A DNA stretch of 64,000 nt from Phycisphaerae bacterium (GTDB lineage Bacteria > Planctomycetota > Phycisphaerae > SM23-33). Position 1 is the stretch's first letter; every line of letters starts with the position of its first letter. A model generated the notes under the pieces. The model was not told where the DNA came from. It searched no databases and saw nothing but the letters and a program-made list of their open reading frames with translations. A program made the position numbers and the translations under genes. This document shows positions 56,510 to 64,000 of the stretch, piece by piece. Location: positions 1 through 64,000 of the forward strand of contig JAGXKT010000009.1 in assembly GCA_018335035.1 (NCBI GenBank). The letters run 5' to 3'.

Positions 56510-56531
56510 GGAGCTGCCGTCCAGCAGCTCC
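56510..56531 (-). promoter_or_regulatory. Hairpin in the pnp leader
   Basis: GGAGCTGC (56510-56517) and GCAGCTCC (56524-56531) form a perfect 8-bp stem with a 6-base loop, about 45 bp upstream of the pnp start. Elsewhere such hairpins in rpsO-pnp spacers are cut by RNase III and control pnp; the same role here is inferred. Confidence 0.55.
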
Positions 56532-56686
56532 TCTGCTCTGTTATCTGCGTCTTACTCGTTCAATTGGCTGATTGATGCCTTGTCGCGCGGCCACCCCGCA
56601 GCGCACGATGAGGGTGCGATCCAGCGAACCGGCCCCGACGAAAGGAGTGCAGGGCGCCATCTGCCCGCGGCGGGGTGGTAGCGGTG

Positions 56687-56956
56687 CTACTTACGCAGCC
56701 CCAGCCGAGCGATGATCTGCTTGTACCGTTCCGGCGCGCGCTGCGTGAGGTACTTCAGCAGACTGTTCCGCTTGGAGACCATCTTGAGCAGCCCCCGGCG
56801 CGAAGCATAATCCTTCTTGTGCTGGGCCAGATGCTCGGTGAGATGGTTGATCTTCGCCGTCAACAGCGCGATCTGGACCTCGGCCGACCCCGTGTCGCTG
56901 TCGTGCCGCCGGTGCTCTTCGACAATCTTGGTCTTCGTCTCTGCCGCGATGCTCAT
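56687..56956 (-). CDS. rpsO: Ribosomal protein S15
   Basis: The 89-residue protein has the standard S15 sequence: [40 protein letters not shown] and [10 protein letters not shown]. It binds 16S rRNA early in 30S assembly. ATG 56956 gives the normal length. The usual rpsO-pnp order is kept with a 222-bp spacer. Confidence 0.97.
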   Translation of the reverse strand: MSIAAETKTKIVEEHRRHDSDTGSAEVQIALLTAKINHLTEHLAQHKKDYASRRGLLKMVSKRNSLLKYLTQRAPERYKQIIARLGLRK

Positions 56957-57084
56957 CACTACTCTCGATCCGCCTTGCAAGGCCACCCGGCCCAGGGCGG
57001 ATGCCCGCTGTTCCTGTTCTTATCCGTCTCGTGTCCCGTGATCTTATCGTCTCACACGTGCCGGCGGCAAGCTGCATTCCGCTG

Positions 57085-57480
57085 CTAATCGTCCTGTTCG
57101 GCGAAAAGGGCCTTAATCTTCTCGACGAGCTTCTCCATGCGAAACGGTTTGTGAATGTACTCGTTGACGCCCAGCGATTCGGCGTATTTCTTGTGACGCG
57201 TGCCGAGGTTGGCCGTGATCATGATCACCAGCGGCATCTCGGACTTGTCCTTGCCCCGGCTCAACTTCTCCAGCACGAGGAACCCGCTGCGCTTCGGGAG
57301 CATCATATCCAGAACGACCAGATCGGGATTCTCCCGTTGGGCCAGGTCGATGGCCGTATTGCCGTCGCGCGCGACGAGCAGGTCCACGCCCTCGTCGGTG
57401 AGGGTGGCCTCCATTGCCTGGAGGATGTCCCGATCATCGTCCACCAGGAGGATCTTCTTGCCCGATAAATCGTCAGCCAT
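57085..57480 (-). CDS. Single-domain response regulator
   Basis: The 131-residue protein is a lone receiver: acidic pocket LLVDDDRD, phospho-acceptor Asp in VVLDMMLP near residue 57, Thr in MITANLG and Lys in YIHKPF. It has no output domain, so it acts by binding partners or as a phospho-relay step, perhaps with a distant kinase. It has its own promoter at 57562-57590 and is not in the NtrC operon. ATG 57480 follows AAGGAG. Confidence 0.9.
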   Translation of the reverse strand: MADDLSGKKILLVDDDRDILQAMEATLTDEGVDLLVARDGNTAIDLAQRENPDLVVLDMMLPKRSGFLVLEKLSRGKDKSEMPLVIMITANLGTRHKKYAESLGVNEYIHKPFRMEKLVEKIKALFAEQDD

Positions 57481-57561
57481 CTCGCGTACTCCTTGGGTCG
57501 TTTGCGGCGACTGCCCGTCGCACCCCGGATCGCCAAACGCCGCCAAAGGCGGGAATTCATT

Positions 57562-57590
57562 ACCCTACCCCCGCCGAGATAAACTGTCAA
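57562..57590 (-). promoter_or_regulatory. Probable promoter of the receiver gene
   Basis: On the minus strand TTGACA (57590-57585) is followed after 17 bp by TAGGGT (57567-57562). The -10 is imperfect. Confidence 0.5.
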
Positions 57591-57613
57591 GTAGCTCCAC
57601 GATGCTTTTTTGG

Positions 57614-59074
57614 CTATCCCTTGACGACGGCCATCGGCGTCATGCGGGCCACGCGTCGGCTCAACCCGGCCGATGTGACGCATTCCACAACGGCATGCAC
57701 GTCCTTGTAGGCGTCCGGCTGTTCCTCGGCCAAGCTCGTCCGCCCGCGAGCTCGAGCATAGACACCGGCCGAGGCGAGCTCCTGGTCGACCCGTCGCCCG
57801 GAGGCCTTTCGGACGGCCTGCTTGCGGCTCCACACGCGACCGGCGCCATGGCAGGTGCTTCCGAAGGTCCGGTCCATCGCCTCATCCGTGCCCAGCAGCA
57901 CGTAGCTGGCCGAGCCCATATCGCCGGGGATGAGCACCGGCTGACCGATGCTGTGATACGGTTCGGCAAGCTCCGGGCGCCCGGGCCCGAACGCCCGCGT
58001 GGCGCCCTTGCGGTGCACGCAGAGCTCCCGCCGCCGGCTCGCGATCGTGTGCGTCTCAAGCTCCGCAACGTTATGCGCCACGTCATAGACCTGCCGCAGG
58101 CCCAGTTCTTCGGCCCCGCGGCCGAAAAACCGCGCCAGCGACTTGCGGACCTGCATGGCGAGCAGTTGCCGGTTAGCCCAAGCGAAGTTCGCGGCCGCTC
58201 GCATCGCGGCGAGATACCGGCGGCCTTCATCGCTATCGACGGGTGCGCAGACGAGCTGCCGGTCCGGCAGGGCGATCCCATAGCGGTGCGGCACGTGCCG
58301 CAACGACTTCAGTGCATCCTGACAGACCTGGTGCCCCAGCCCGCGTGAGCCGGTGTGGATCATGATCGTCGTGCGACCCTCGGCGAGCCCCAGCGTGTCG
58401 GCCGCGGCGACGTCGTAGACCTCTGCGACGCGCTGGACCTCGACGAAATGATTGCCCCCGCCGAGCGTGCCGCACTGGTCCGCGCCGCGTTTCTGCGCCT
58501 GGTCCGAGACGGCACCGGGCTCGGCGCCGTCCAGCCGCCCGCCGGATTCCGTCGCGGCCAGGTCCGCTTCCGTCGCCAGCCCGCGCTGCAGCAGGTAGCG
58601 GGCACCGTCGGCCAGGACCTGCCGCAACTCGCTACGATTGAACGCGTACGGCCCGCCGACGCCCACGCCGACCGGGATGTCGGCAAACAGATGGGCGGCG
58701 AGCCGCTGGCATGCCGGGGCGACATCGGCGGCCGGCAGGTCGCTCGCCAGCAGACGCACGCCGCAGTTGATGTCGTAGCCCACGCCGCCGGGCGAAACGA
58801 CGCCGCCATCGGCGACGTCCGTCGCGGCGACACCCCCGATGGGAAAGCCGTAGCCCCAGTGGATGTCCGGCATCGCCAACGATGCGCCGACGATGCCCGG
58901 CAGCGTCGCGACGTTGGCGACCTGCTGCGGACCGCCGCCGGAGACCACGTCGGCGATCAACGCGTCGCTGGCGTATATGATCCCGTCGACGCGCATATCG
59001 TCCCGCGACGCGACGGGAATCCGCCAGCGATAGGCATCGAGCTTTTCCAGTGTGCCGTCGTATGGCGCGGCCAT
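57614..59074 (-). CDS. rtcB: RNA-splicing ligase RtcB
   Basis: The 486-residue enzyme joins 2',3'-cyclic phosphate or 3'-phosphate ends to 5'-OH ends using GTP and manganese. Motifs include MPDIHWGYGFPIGGVAATD, GGVGYDINCGVRLL with the metal-binding Asp and Cys, GTLGGGNHFVEV, HTGSRGLGHQVC, and GSTCHGAGRVWSR with the guanylylated His. The gene is about 30 bp downstream of archease on the same strand. ATG 59074 directly follows an in-frame GTG at 59077. Confidence 0.96.
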   Translation of the reverse strand: MAAPYDGTLEKLDAYRWRIPVASRDDMRVDGIIYASDALIADVVSGGGPQQVANVATLPGIVGASLAMPDIHWGYGFPIGGVAATDVADGGVVSPGGVGYDINCGVRLLASDLPAADVAPACQRLAAHLFADIPVGVGVGGPYAFNRSELRQVLADGARYLLQRGLATEADLAATESGGRLDGAEPGAVSDQAQKRGADQCGTLGGGNHFVEVQRVAEVYDVAAADTLGLAEGRTTIMIHTGSRGLGHQVCQDALKSLRHVPHRYGIALPDRQLVCAPVDSDEGRRYLAAMRAAANFAWANRQLLAMQVRKSLARFFGRGAEELGLRQVYDVAHNVAELETHTIASRRRELCVHRKGATRAFGPGRPELAEPYHSIGQPVLIPGDMGSASYVLLGTDEAMDRTFGSTCHGAGRVWSRKQAVRKASGRRVDQELASAGVYARARGRTSLAEEQPDAYKDVHAVVECVTSAGLSRRVARMTPMAVVKG

Positions 59075-59106
59075 CACACTGCCATTCTAGCGGTTGGCCT
59101 GCCGGT

Positions 59107-59526
59107 TTAGACGTCCAAGATGACCCGCCCGTGCCAGCCGTGGGCGTCGCGGGCGATCGCAAGCTCGTGATACGTCACGGCCTTGACCTCCATACCGATC
59201 TCGTGGTGGGCCCGATCCAGCGGCTCGCCGGACAGCTCGGCCGCGACGTGCGTCTCGTCGACGTCCGTGACGCGACAGCCCGCCACGGCAAAACGCTCCA
59301 CCTCCAGCACCGCGAGCACGTCGCTGAGGAAATCCACAGTCAGGGCCTCGATATCCTCGGCCCGCACCGCGACCGTTCGCGTCTCGGCGGGGCGGACGGA
59401 GGACGGCGGACAGTAGACCCCAGCCAGCCCCTCAGCCAGCGCCTCGAATAGCTCGGCGAGCGTTTCGCCGTCCGCCGCCAGACCCACGTCGGCCGTGTGA
59501 TCGAATGTTTCGCAGTGCTTGGACAC
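59107..59526 (-). CDS. Archease, RtcB-activating protein
   Basis: The 139-residue protein has the archease signature FDHTADVGLAADGETLAELF near residue 8 and the C-terminal region EIGMEVKAVTYHELAI with metal-binding acidic residues. Archease lets RtcB turn over and use alternative NTPs. GTG 59526 is preceded by AGGAGGG at good spacing and gives the expected length. It forms an operon with rtcB, and proC ends 17 bp upstream. Confidence 0.93.
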   Translation of the reverse strand: MSKHCETFDHTADVGLAADGETLAELFEALAEGLAGVYCPPSSVRPAETRTVAVRAEDIEALTVDFLSDVLAVLEVERFAVAGCRVTDVDETHVAAELSGEPLDRAHHEIGMEVKAVTYHELAIARDAHGWHGRVILDV

Positions 59527-59543
59527 GACGCCCTCCTCCGCGG

Positions 59544-60347
59544 CTAGCCGCCAAGGTCGCGACTGCGTTCGGCCGCAGCGCGAACGGCGCGGACGAGGGC
59601 GTCCTTGACGGCGTCGGCGTCGAGCGCGGCGATTGCCTGCTCGGTCGTGCCGCCGGGGCTGGTGACGCGGTGTCGCAGCGTCTCCGGCGCTTCGCCCGTC
59701 TTGTCCAGCAGGGCGGCCGCTCCGGCGCAGGTCTGCACCGCCAGCAGGCGGGCCGTCTCGGCGGGCAGGCCTTCTTCGACGCCCGCCTCGATCATCGCTT
59801 CGACCAGGTAGAACACGTACGCCGGTCCGGACCCGCTGACGGCCGTGACAGCGTCCAGCAGCGGTTCGGCCAGCACGACAGTGCTTCCGCTGGCGGCGAA
59901 GAGCCCCTCGGCCCACCGGACGTCGTCGTCCTCGGCACGGGGACCGCCGGCCAGCGCCGCGGCGCCGACGCCGACGAGCATGGGCGTGTTGGGCATGACG
60001 CGAACGATCCGCCCGCGCCCGCCGAGGTGCTCGTCGATCGCGCGTGTCGGCACGCCGGCGGCGATGGACATCACCGTCGCGTCGGGGCGCATGTGCTCGG
60101 CGACGGCCTGGCAGACTTGGCCGAGGATCTGCGGCTTGACGGCCAGCAAAACGCGCGGCTGGGCCGCCGGCGCCGCGTTGTCCGCGACGCAGTCAACGCC
60201 CAGCGTCTGGAAGGCGCGGCGTCGATCCTCGTTCGGATCGCCGGCGACAATCCGCTCGGCCGCCAGAACGCCCACGCGCAGCACGCCGCGCACTATGGCC
60301 TCGGCCATGTTGCCCGCCCCGATGATGCCCAATTCGTAGTCAGCCAT
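59544..60347 (-). CDS. proC: Pyrroline-5-carboxylate reductase
   Basis: The 267-residue enzyme makes the last step of proline synthesis with NAD(P)H. The N-terminal dinucleotide loop is LGIIGAGNMAEAIV, and the family tail signature is TSPGGTTEQAIAALDADAVK near residue 230. VMPNTPMLVGVGAAAL and SGSGPAYVFYLVEAM are also present. It is the first gene of the proC-archease-rtcB run and is 24 bp downstream of the secreted protein gene. Confidence 0.95.
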   Translation of the reverse strand: MADYELGIIGAGNMAEAIVRGVLRVGVLAAERIVAGDPNEDRRRAFQTLGVDCVADNAAPAAQPRVLLAVKPQILGQVCQAVAEHMRPDATVMSIAAGVPTRAIDEHLGGRGRIVRVMPNTPMLVGVGAAALAGGPRAEDDDVRWAEGLFAASGSTVVLAEPLLDAVTAVSGSGPAYVFYLVEAMIEAGVEEGLPAETARLLAVQTCAGAAALLDKTGEAPETLRHRVTSPGGTTEQAIAALDADAVKDALVRAVRAAAERSRDLGG

Positions 60348-60371
60348 GCGGTACGTCCCTTTGCGCTGCCG

Positions 60372-61766
60372 CTACTCGCGTTTGGTCCGTTCGTACGCGG
60401 CCTTTGCCTGTTCGTACTGGCGGTAGGCCTCGCGTCCGGCCGGCGTGTTGGCCTTGCCCTCGGCCGAGAGCTTCGTGAACCGATTATACGCGGCGATGTA
60501 TGCCTGGTAAGCCGTCTGGACGTCCCCGGTGGGCACCTGCGCGCGCCGCTGGCGGACCACGACGCGGCGTAAGGCGTGTTCAGCATCCTCGCTGCCGGTG
60601 AAGGTCAGGTGCCCCGTCCCGCCAAGTCGCCCGTGCACCTGTGCCGTCAGAATGACCTTACCGTCGCACCGGGCCGTGAGTGTCGCCCCGCGGCGCTCGA
60701 TTTCGTATCGATGCCACGTGTTGTCGTCGAAGACTTCCCCCTCGCGCCGCTTGACAGGCCGGGGGGGCTTGCCGGCCAGCAGGGCTGATTCCTCGTTCTC
60801 GTCGGCGCCCAAGGCCGCTCCGTAACCGCGCCCGGCCGCATTCGTCCAGGTCACCACCAACCCGTCCTCGTCGCACTTGGCCTCATAGATGATGGCTACG
60901 TCTTCCATGGGAATCGCCCGTCTCAGGCGGATGCGATGGTCATCGTCGTCGAATTCCCAACGCAACTGACCGTCGTCCCAATCGACATCCTCAGCGCGAA
61001 CGTCCCAGGCGTCTGTCTTGCGCGCGAAATCGTCAAAGAAAACGCTGACGGGCTTCGCAGGCGGCTCAAGGAGCTCAGGGGGCGTGACCACGACGTCCGC
61101 TTCAGTGCCCGCGGCTTCGCCACCGTCGGTCGGGGCATCTGCCGTATCCGCCGTCGTCGTCGCCTCGTCTACGGCGTCGGCGGCCGCTTCGCCGTCAGAC
61201 GCGTCGGTCGCATCCGCGCCGGTGCCGGTGGCGACATCAGCGGGCGGCTCGTCGCTGCCGGCCGGGAGCGGCTCGGGCGCTTCAGCCGCCAGTTCCTGGG
61301 CTTTCGCGTCGAGCAGGGCGATCCGACGCGCCATCTCAAGCTGCGCCGGCGTGGTGACCTTGATGATGCGCCAACCGGTCTCATGCCGGCCGACGACCAG
61401 CGCGTAGTCCTGCGTTTGCTTGAAATGGTCGCTGCCGTCGGCGTTGGCGATGGTGGCCGTGACGCGCGTGAAGACCACGCCGCCGGCGCCGGAATCGTCC
61501 AGTTGCACCTCGACGATATCCACCGACCCGATCGTCACGTCGGTCGCCTTGAAGACAGTCGCGTAGCTCAGCAGCGTCCGGCGGGCGTGGTCCTCGTCGG
61601 GCAGGTACAGCAATTCGCCGAGGGCCTCAAGGTCCTCGGCGTGGATGGCGCTGTAGTACTGACCGATCAGCGATTCCAGCTCGCCCGGCGTTTGCGGGGC
61701 GGCGGGGGCCGCCGCCAGCGTCGCCGAGACAAGGCCCGAGAACACACAAAATCGCAAAACGGACAT
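60372..61766 (-). CDS. Secreted protein with SnoaL-like and laminin-G-like domains
   Basis: The 464-residue protein has a signal peptide (FCVFSGLVSATLAAAPAAP). Residues about 28-150 look like an NTF2/SnoaL-type domain (GELESLIGQYYSAIHAEDLE, RIIKVTTP). A long acidic Ala/Thr/Asp-rich linker (about 160-235) leads to a concanavalin-like sandwich related to DUF1080 (about 240-400; DDFARKTDAWDVRAEDVDWD, NTWHRYEIERRGATLTARCD). The C-terminal helix is charged. It starts 1 bp before the stop of the gene ahead, so they are coupled. The function is unknown. Confidence 0.75.
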   Translation of the reverse strand: MSVLRFCVFSGLVSATLAAAPAAPQTPGELESLIGQYYSAIHAEDLEALGELLYLPDEDHARRTLLSYATVFKATDVTIGSVDIVEVQLDDSGAGGVVFTRVTATIANADGSDHFKQTQDYALVVGRHETGWRIIKVTTPAQLEMARRIALLDAKAQELAAEAPEPLPAGSDEPPADVATGTGADATDASDGEAAADAVDEATTTADTADAPTDGGEAAGTEADVVVTPPELLEPPAKPVSVFFDDFARKTDAWDVRAEDVDWDDGQLRWEFDDDDHRIRLRRAIPMEDVAIIYEAKCDEDGLVVTWTNAAGRGYGAALGADENEESALLAGKPPRPVKRREGEVFDDNTWHRYEIERRGATLTARCDGKVILTAQVHGRLGGTGHLTFTGSEDAEHALRRVVVRQRRAQVPTGDVQTAYQAYIAAYNRFTKLSAEGKANTPAGREAYRQYEQAKAAYERTKRE

Positions 61767-61767
61767 G

Positions 61768-64000
61768 TTACGGCTCCTTCTTCCAGACGCCGACGGCCAC
61801 GCTACGAACGCTGACCGTCCGGTGACCTTCGGAATCCGTGATGTAGGCGATGACGGGCACCAGCAGCGTGTCTTTCTGGGCGTTGACGACGGCCTCGAAC
61901 TGCCGGTGCAGCTTCAGCATGAACTTGGCGTTCTCGTACGTGACCTTGAGCACCTCCAGCGGCACGGTGGAGGAGGTTGCCTTATTCGCCCAGCCGGCCA
62001 GCTTATTGAGCCGGCTGCTGCCGAGCGTCTTGCGACCCCATCTGCCTGCGACGCGGGACACGCCGCTCGGAGCGTTGATCGCGCCCGGCTGCCAGTCGGA
62101 GACGCGCTGCGAAAGCGACACCACGCCGACGACGTTGTCGTAAACGTTAACGACATTGGCCTCGACATCCGCCCCCGTAACGGTCTTCTGCTTGGCCAGC
62201 TTGCCGAGCTGGAACTTCGCGTCGGCCGCCTTGTCGTAGGCCTCCACGGCGCCCCAGGCGCTTTTTGCGCCGCTGAGGACTTTCTGCGCCTGCTCGACCC
62301 GCCCGTCGAGGAACGACTGCACCACCTCCGGCGGGCAGTCCACGTTGCCCTTGTAGACCTTGTCGAGATGCGCGTGACCGGCGAGGATCGACGTCTGCTT
62401 CAACGCCGCGGAACCGGCCTTGTCCACCAGAAGCTTGCCCGCCAACTGGAGGTTGAACATGCCGAACTCTTTCCACAAGTCGCCGGGTTGCTTGTTCAGG
62501 TCCATGCCCCATTTCGGCGGCTCGTAGAAAAACACCAGACGCTTGCCCTTCAGGTCCGTCAGCAGCGTACGGCGGTAGATCACGTCGTTGCGCGGAATCT
62601 TCATCCGCCCGGCGAGCTTGATCTCCACGCGAAACGTGTCGCTGTCGGGATCGATGATCTCCAGTTGCGAGCCGGGCTTGGGCTGCCAGTTGCCGGCCGT
62701 GACGTTGATCAGCGTGAACCGCTTTATGCGCGGCCAGGGTGTGGTCAGCGTGTAGGCCGTGCGGCAGGTCTGGTCCGTGGTCAGGTCGCGAACGACGAGC
62801 GACCCGTGAACGGGGAAGTACAGCGCGTGCTGACGCTCGCGCATGACGCCCAGTTTCTTCCCGAGCGGGCCCGGTGCCGGAAAGCTCAGCGTCGCCGTTC
62901 CGTCGGCACCGGTGGTCACCTCGTGGTTGAACCGCGTGATCGGTCCGTGAGCGATGTAGTCGACCTCTCGGCCGTCCTTGGTCCAGCGCGGCGGCAGCGA
63001 GATGCGTATCTTCCGACCTGCCAGCGGCTCACCGTCGGCCGTGACGTGCAACGTGGCCTGCTGCATCCGCGCGTTGGCGATCAGCGGCTTGGGTGAGGTC
63101 AGCCGGGCGTGGAGGCCCTTGAGCCGGCGCGGCAGCTCGAAGTCCGCGCGCACCGTCCACAGCCGCGCGCCGGCAGGTGTGGACACGGCCGCGGCGTCCA
63201 GCGCGACACCGGCCGAATACCGCCCGGCAGCGCCGGTCGTGACCTGCGTGTCAAGTCCCATCAGTGAGACCGTCGCGCCGGCGACCGGCTCGCCGGCGTC
63301 GTCGCGCACCACGCCGTGGACGCGGACGCCCGACGGTGCGTAGTCATCCTGTGTGAAGGTACGGGTCTGACCGTTGCACCCCTCCGCCCAGGCGGCGACG
63401 CGCAATTCGGTCGCCAGCTCATCTTCGGGGACGGGCAACTTGCCGCCGTGCAGCTTGGCCAACGTCGCCATGACCTGCTTGTGTTCGGGGAGCTTCTCGC
63501 GCCACGTGACCGTGTTCTCGTCCACCCACAGGTTGTGAGCGTTTCGAAACTGCACGTACACGACGCAATTGGCCACGCGGACGTAGTAGTGCTCGCCGAG
63601 CGATCCATGCATGTTGCCGAGATGAGCGGTGTTGAACACCTCAGTCACCTCGAAGTATCGCCGGTCGTCGTACCGATGCGGCGCGCCGCGCTTGGCGGCC
63701 TGCTTCTTCAACCGGGCCTCTTCCAGCAACAGGCGCTCGACGCGCTTGAAGCTTGTCGTTCGAAACTGCGGAAGATAGCCGCGATTGACGACGGTGTACG
63801 CGCCGCCTTTTCCGCCGGCCGTGCTGACACGCTCGAAGGCGAAGTTGCTACGGTCGAAGTCCTTGAGCTTCCGCTCGGTGGCTTTGCGGCGAAATTCGGT
63901 GATCTTGTCGACGTCGACCCACGTACGGGACGTCTTGCCGATTCGATGAGCGGCCTCGGCCATGAAGTCGCTGATAGCGTTGAGACTCTCGTTCAGCCGG
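61768..64000 (-). CDS. Large protein with carboxypeptidase-regulatory-like domain, N terminus outside window
   Basis: The frame runs from the right edge to TAA at 61768-61770. An ATG at 63963 is inside the gene, because the 12 codons before it (RLNESLNAISDFM) continue in the same helical style, so the start is probably beyond the window. At least 740 residues are seen. A transthyretin/carboxypeptidase-regulatory-like fold is near residues 225-270 of the visible part (VHGVVRDDAGEPVAGATVSL, GRYSAG). The C-terminal 200 residues are helical (VQSFLDGRVEQAQKVLSGAK). No catalytic motif is recognised. It probably works with the following secreted protein. Confidence 0.65.
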   Translation of the reverse strand, partial: RLNESLNAISDFMAEAAHRIGKTSRTWVDVDKITEFRRKATERKLKDFDRSNFAFERVSTAGGKGGAYTVVNRGYLPQFRTTSFKRVERLLLEEARLKKQAAKRGAPHRYDDRRYFEVTEVFNTAHLGNMHGSLGEHYYVRVANCVVYVQFRNAHNLWVDENTVTWREKLPEHKQVMATLAKLHGGKLPVPEDELATELRVAAWAEGCNGQTRTFTQDDYAPSGVRVHGVVRDDAGEPVAGATVSLMGLDTQVTTGAAGRYSAGVALDAAAVSTPAGARLWTVRADFELPRRLKGLHARLTSPKPLIANARMQQATLHVTADGEPLAGRKIRISLPPRWTKDGREVDYIAHGPITRFNHEVTTGADGTATLSFPAPGPLGKKLGVMRERQHALYFPVHGSLVVRDLTTDQTCRTAYTLTTPWPRIKRFTLINVTAGNWQPKPGSQLEIIDPDSDTFRVEIKLAGRMKIPRNDVIYRRTLLTDLKGKRLVFFYEPPKWGMDLNKQPGDLWKEFGMFNLQLAGKLLVDKAGSAALKQTSILAGHAHLDKVYKGNVDCPPEVVQSFLDGRVEQAQKVLSGAKSAWGAVEAYDKAADAKFQLGKLAKQKTVTGADVEANVVNVYDNVVGVVSLSQRVSDWQPGAINAPSGVSRVAGRWGRKTLGSSRLNKLAGWANKATSSTVPLEVLKVTYENAKFMLKLHRQFEAVVNAQKDTLLVPVIAYITDSEGHRTVSVRSVAVGVWKKEP

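Noticed and set aside
61765-63096. Plus-strand frame of 443 codons
   Set aside because: Antisense to the large protein at 61768-64000, whose frame has a recognisable regulatory-like domain.

Overview
The window is GC-rich bacterial chromosome, gene-dense, with many short intergenic gaps, GTG starts and overlapping genes. Two proteins end in a PEP-CTERM sorting signal (VPEPATMA..., hydrophobic stretch, RRRR). There are lipopolysaccharide genes (kdsB, two LptF/LptG-type permeases), a pyrophosphate-type phosphofructokinase, an alternative GlmU-like protein, a two-tryptophan-biosynthesis-style metabolic background (trpC), and several large secreted proteins of kinds common in planctomycetes (DUF4159-like, zinc-ribbon plus membrane anchor, PEGA lipoprotein). 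Together these point to the Planctomycetota, probably a Phycisphaerae-like lineage. This is inference from gene content; no 16S rRNA is present.

Layout. 1-671: start of a tyrosine integrase next to an initiator tRNA-fMet gene, with short repeats between them, so the left edge is probably the end of an integrated element. 1054-10939: pfp, a B12-binding radical SAM protein, a secreted GATase-like protein, an unassigned small RNA with its own promoter and terminator, a CPBP protease, trpC, a zinc-ribbon protein and a MutS2 that lacks the Smr nuclease domain. 11361-21235: two LptF/LptG permeases, tRNA-Arg(CCT), efp, kdsB, small envelope proteins, a stand-alone LigD-type phosphoesterase-like protein, two lipoproteins, and a CBS/Cys-rich/GGDEF/HD-GYP c-di-GMP protein. 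21257-36185: purF and lepA are divergent, then a GlmU-like gene, then about 10 kb of minus-strand genes for glycan synthesis (FAD oxidoreductase, polyprenol-sugar-type glycosyltransferase, dapF, an unrecognised 549-residue protein, two nucleotide-sugar epimerases, a priming sugar transferase, an ATP-grasp enzyme and a HAD phosphatase), most of them overlapping or nearly so.

36341-49929: envelope and secreted proteins (PEGA lipoprotein, two PEP-CTERM proteins, a mutarotase-like lipoprotein, a 764-residue DUF4159-type protein) mixed with uvrA, a cysteine synthase, a PHP phosphoesterase and a metallophosphoesterase. A 50-codon fragment of a sugar phosphate isomerase is left at 43043-43195. 50021-61766: mutL, an NtrC-type regulator with its kinase, the conserved rpsO-pnp pair, an orphan receiver protein, rtcB with archease (RNA ligation and repair), and proC. 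60372-64000: two large secreted or surface proteins, the last running off the right edge.

The most unusual items are the orphan structured RNA at 5745-5940, the Smr-less MutS2 with three KOW-like modules, the cysteine-rich sensor between CBS and GGDEF domains, the PEP-CTERM C39-like peptidase, the ATP-grasp gene with no ordinary start codon, and the integrase/tRNA-fMet junction. I found no CRISPR array, no rRNA and no complete insertion sequence.
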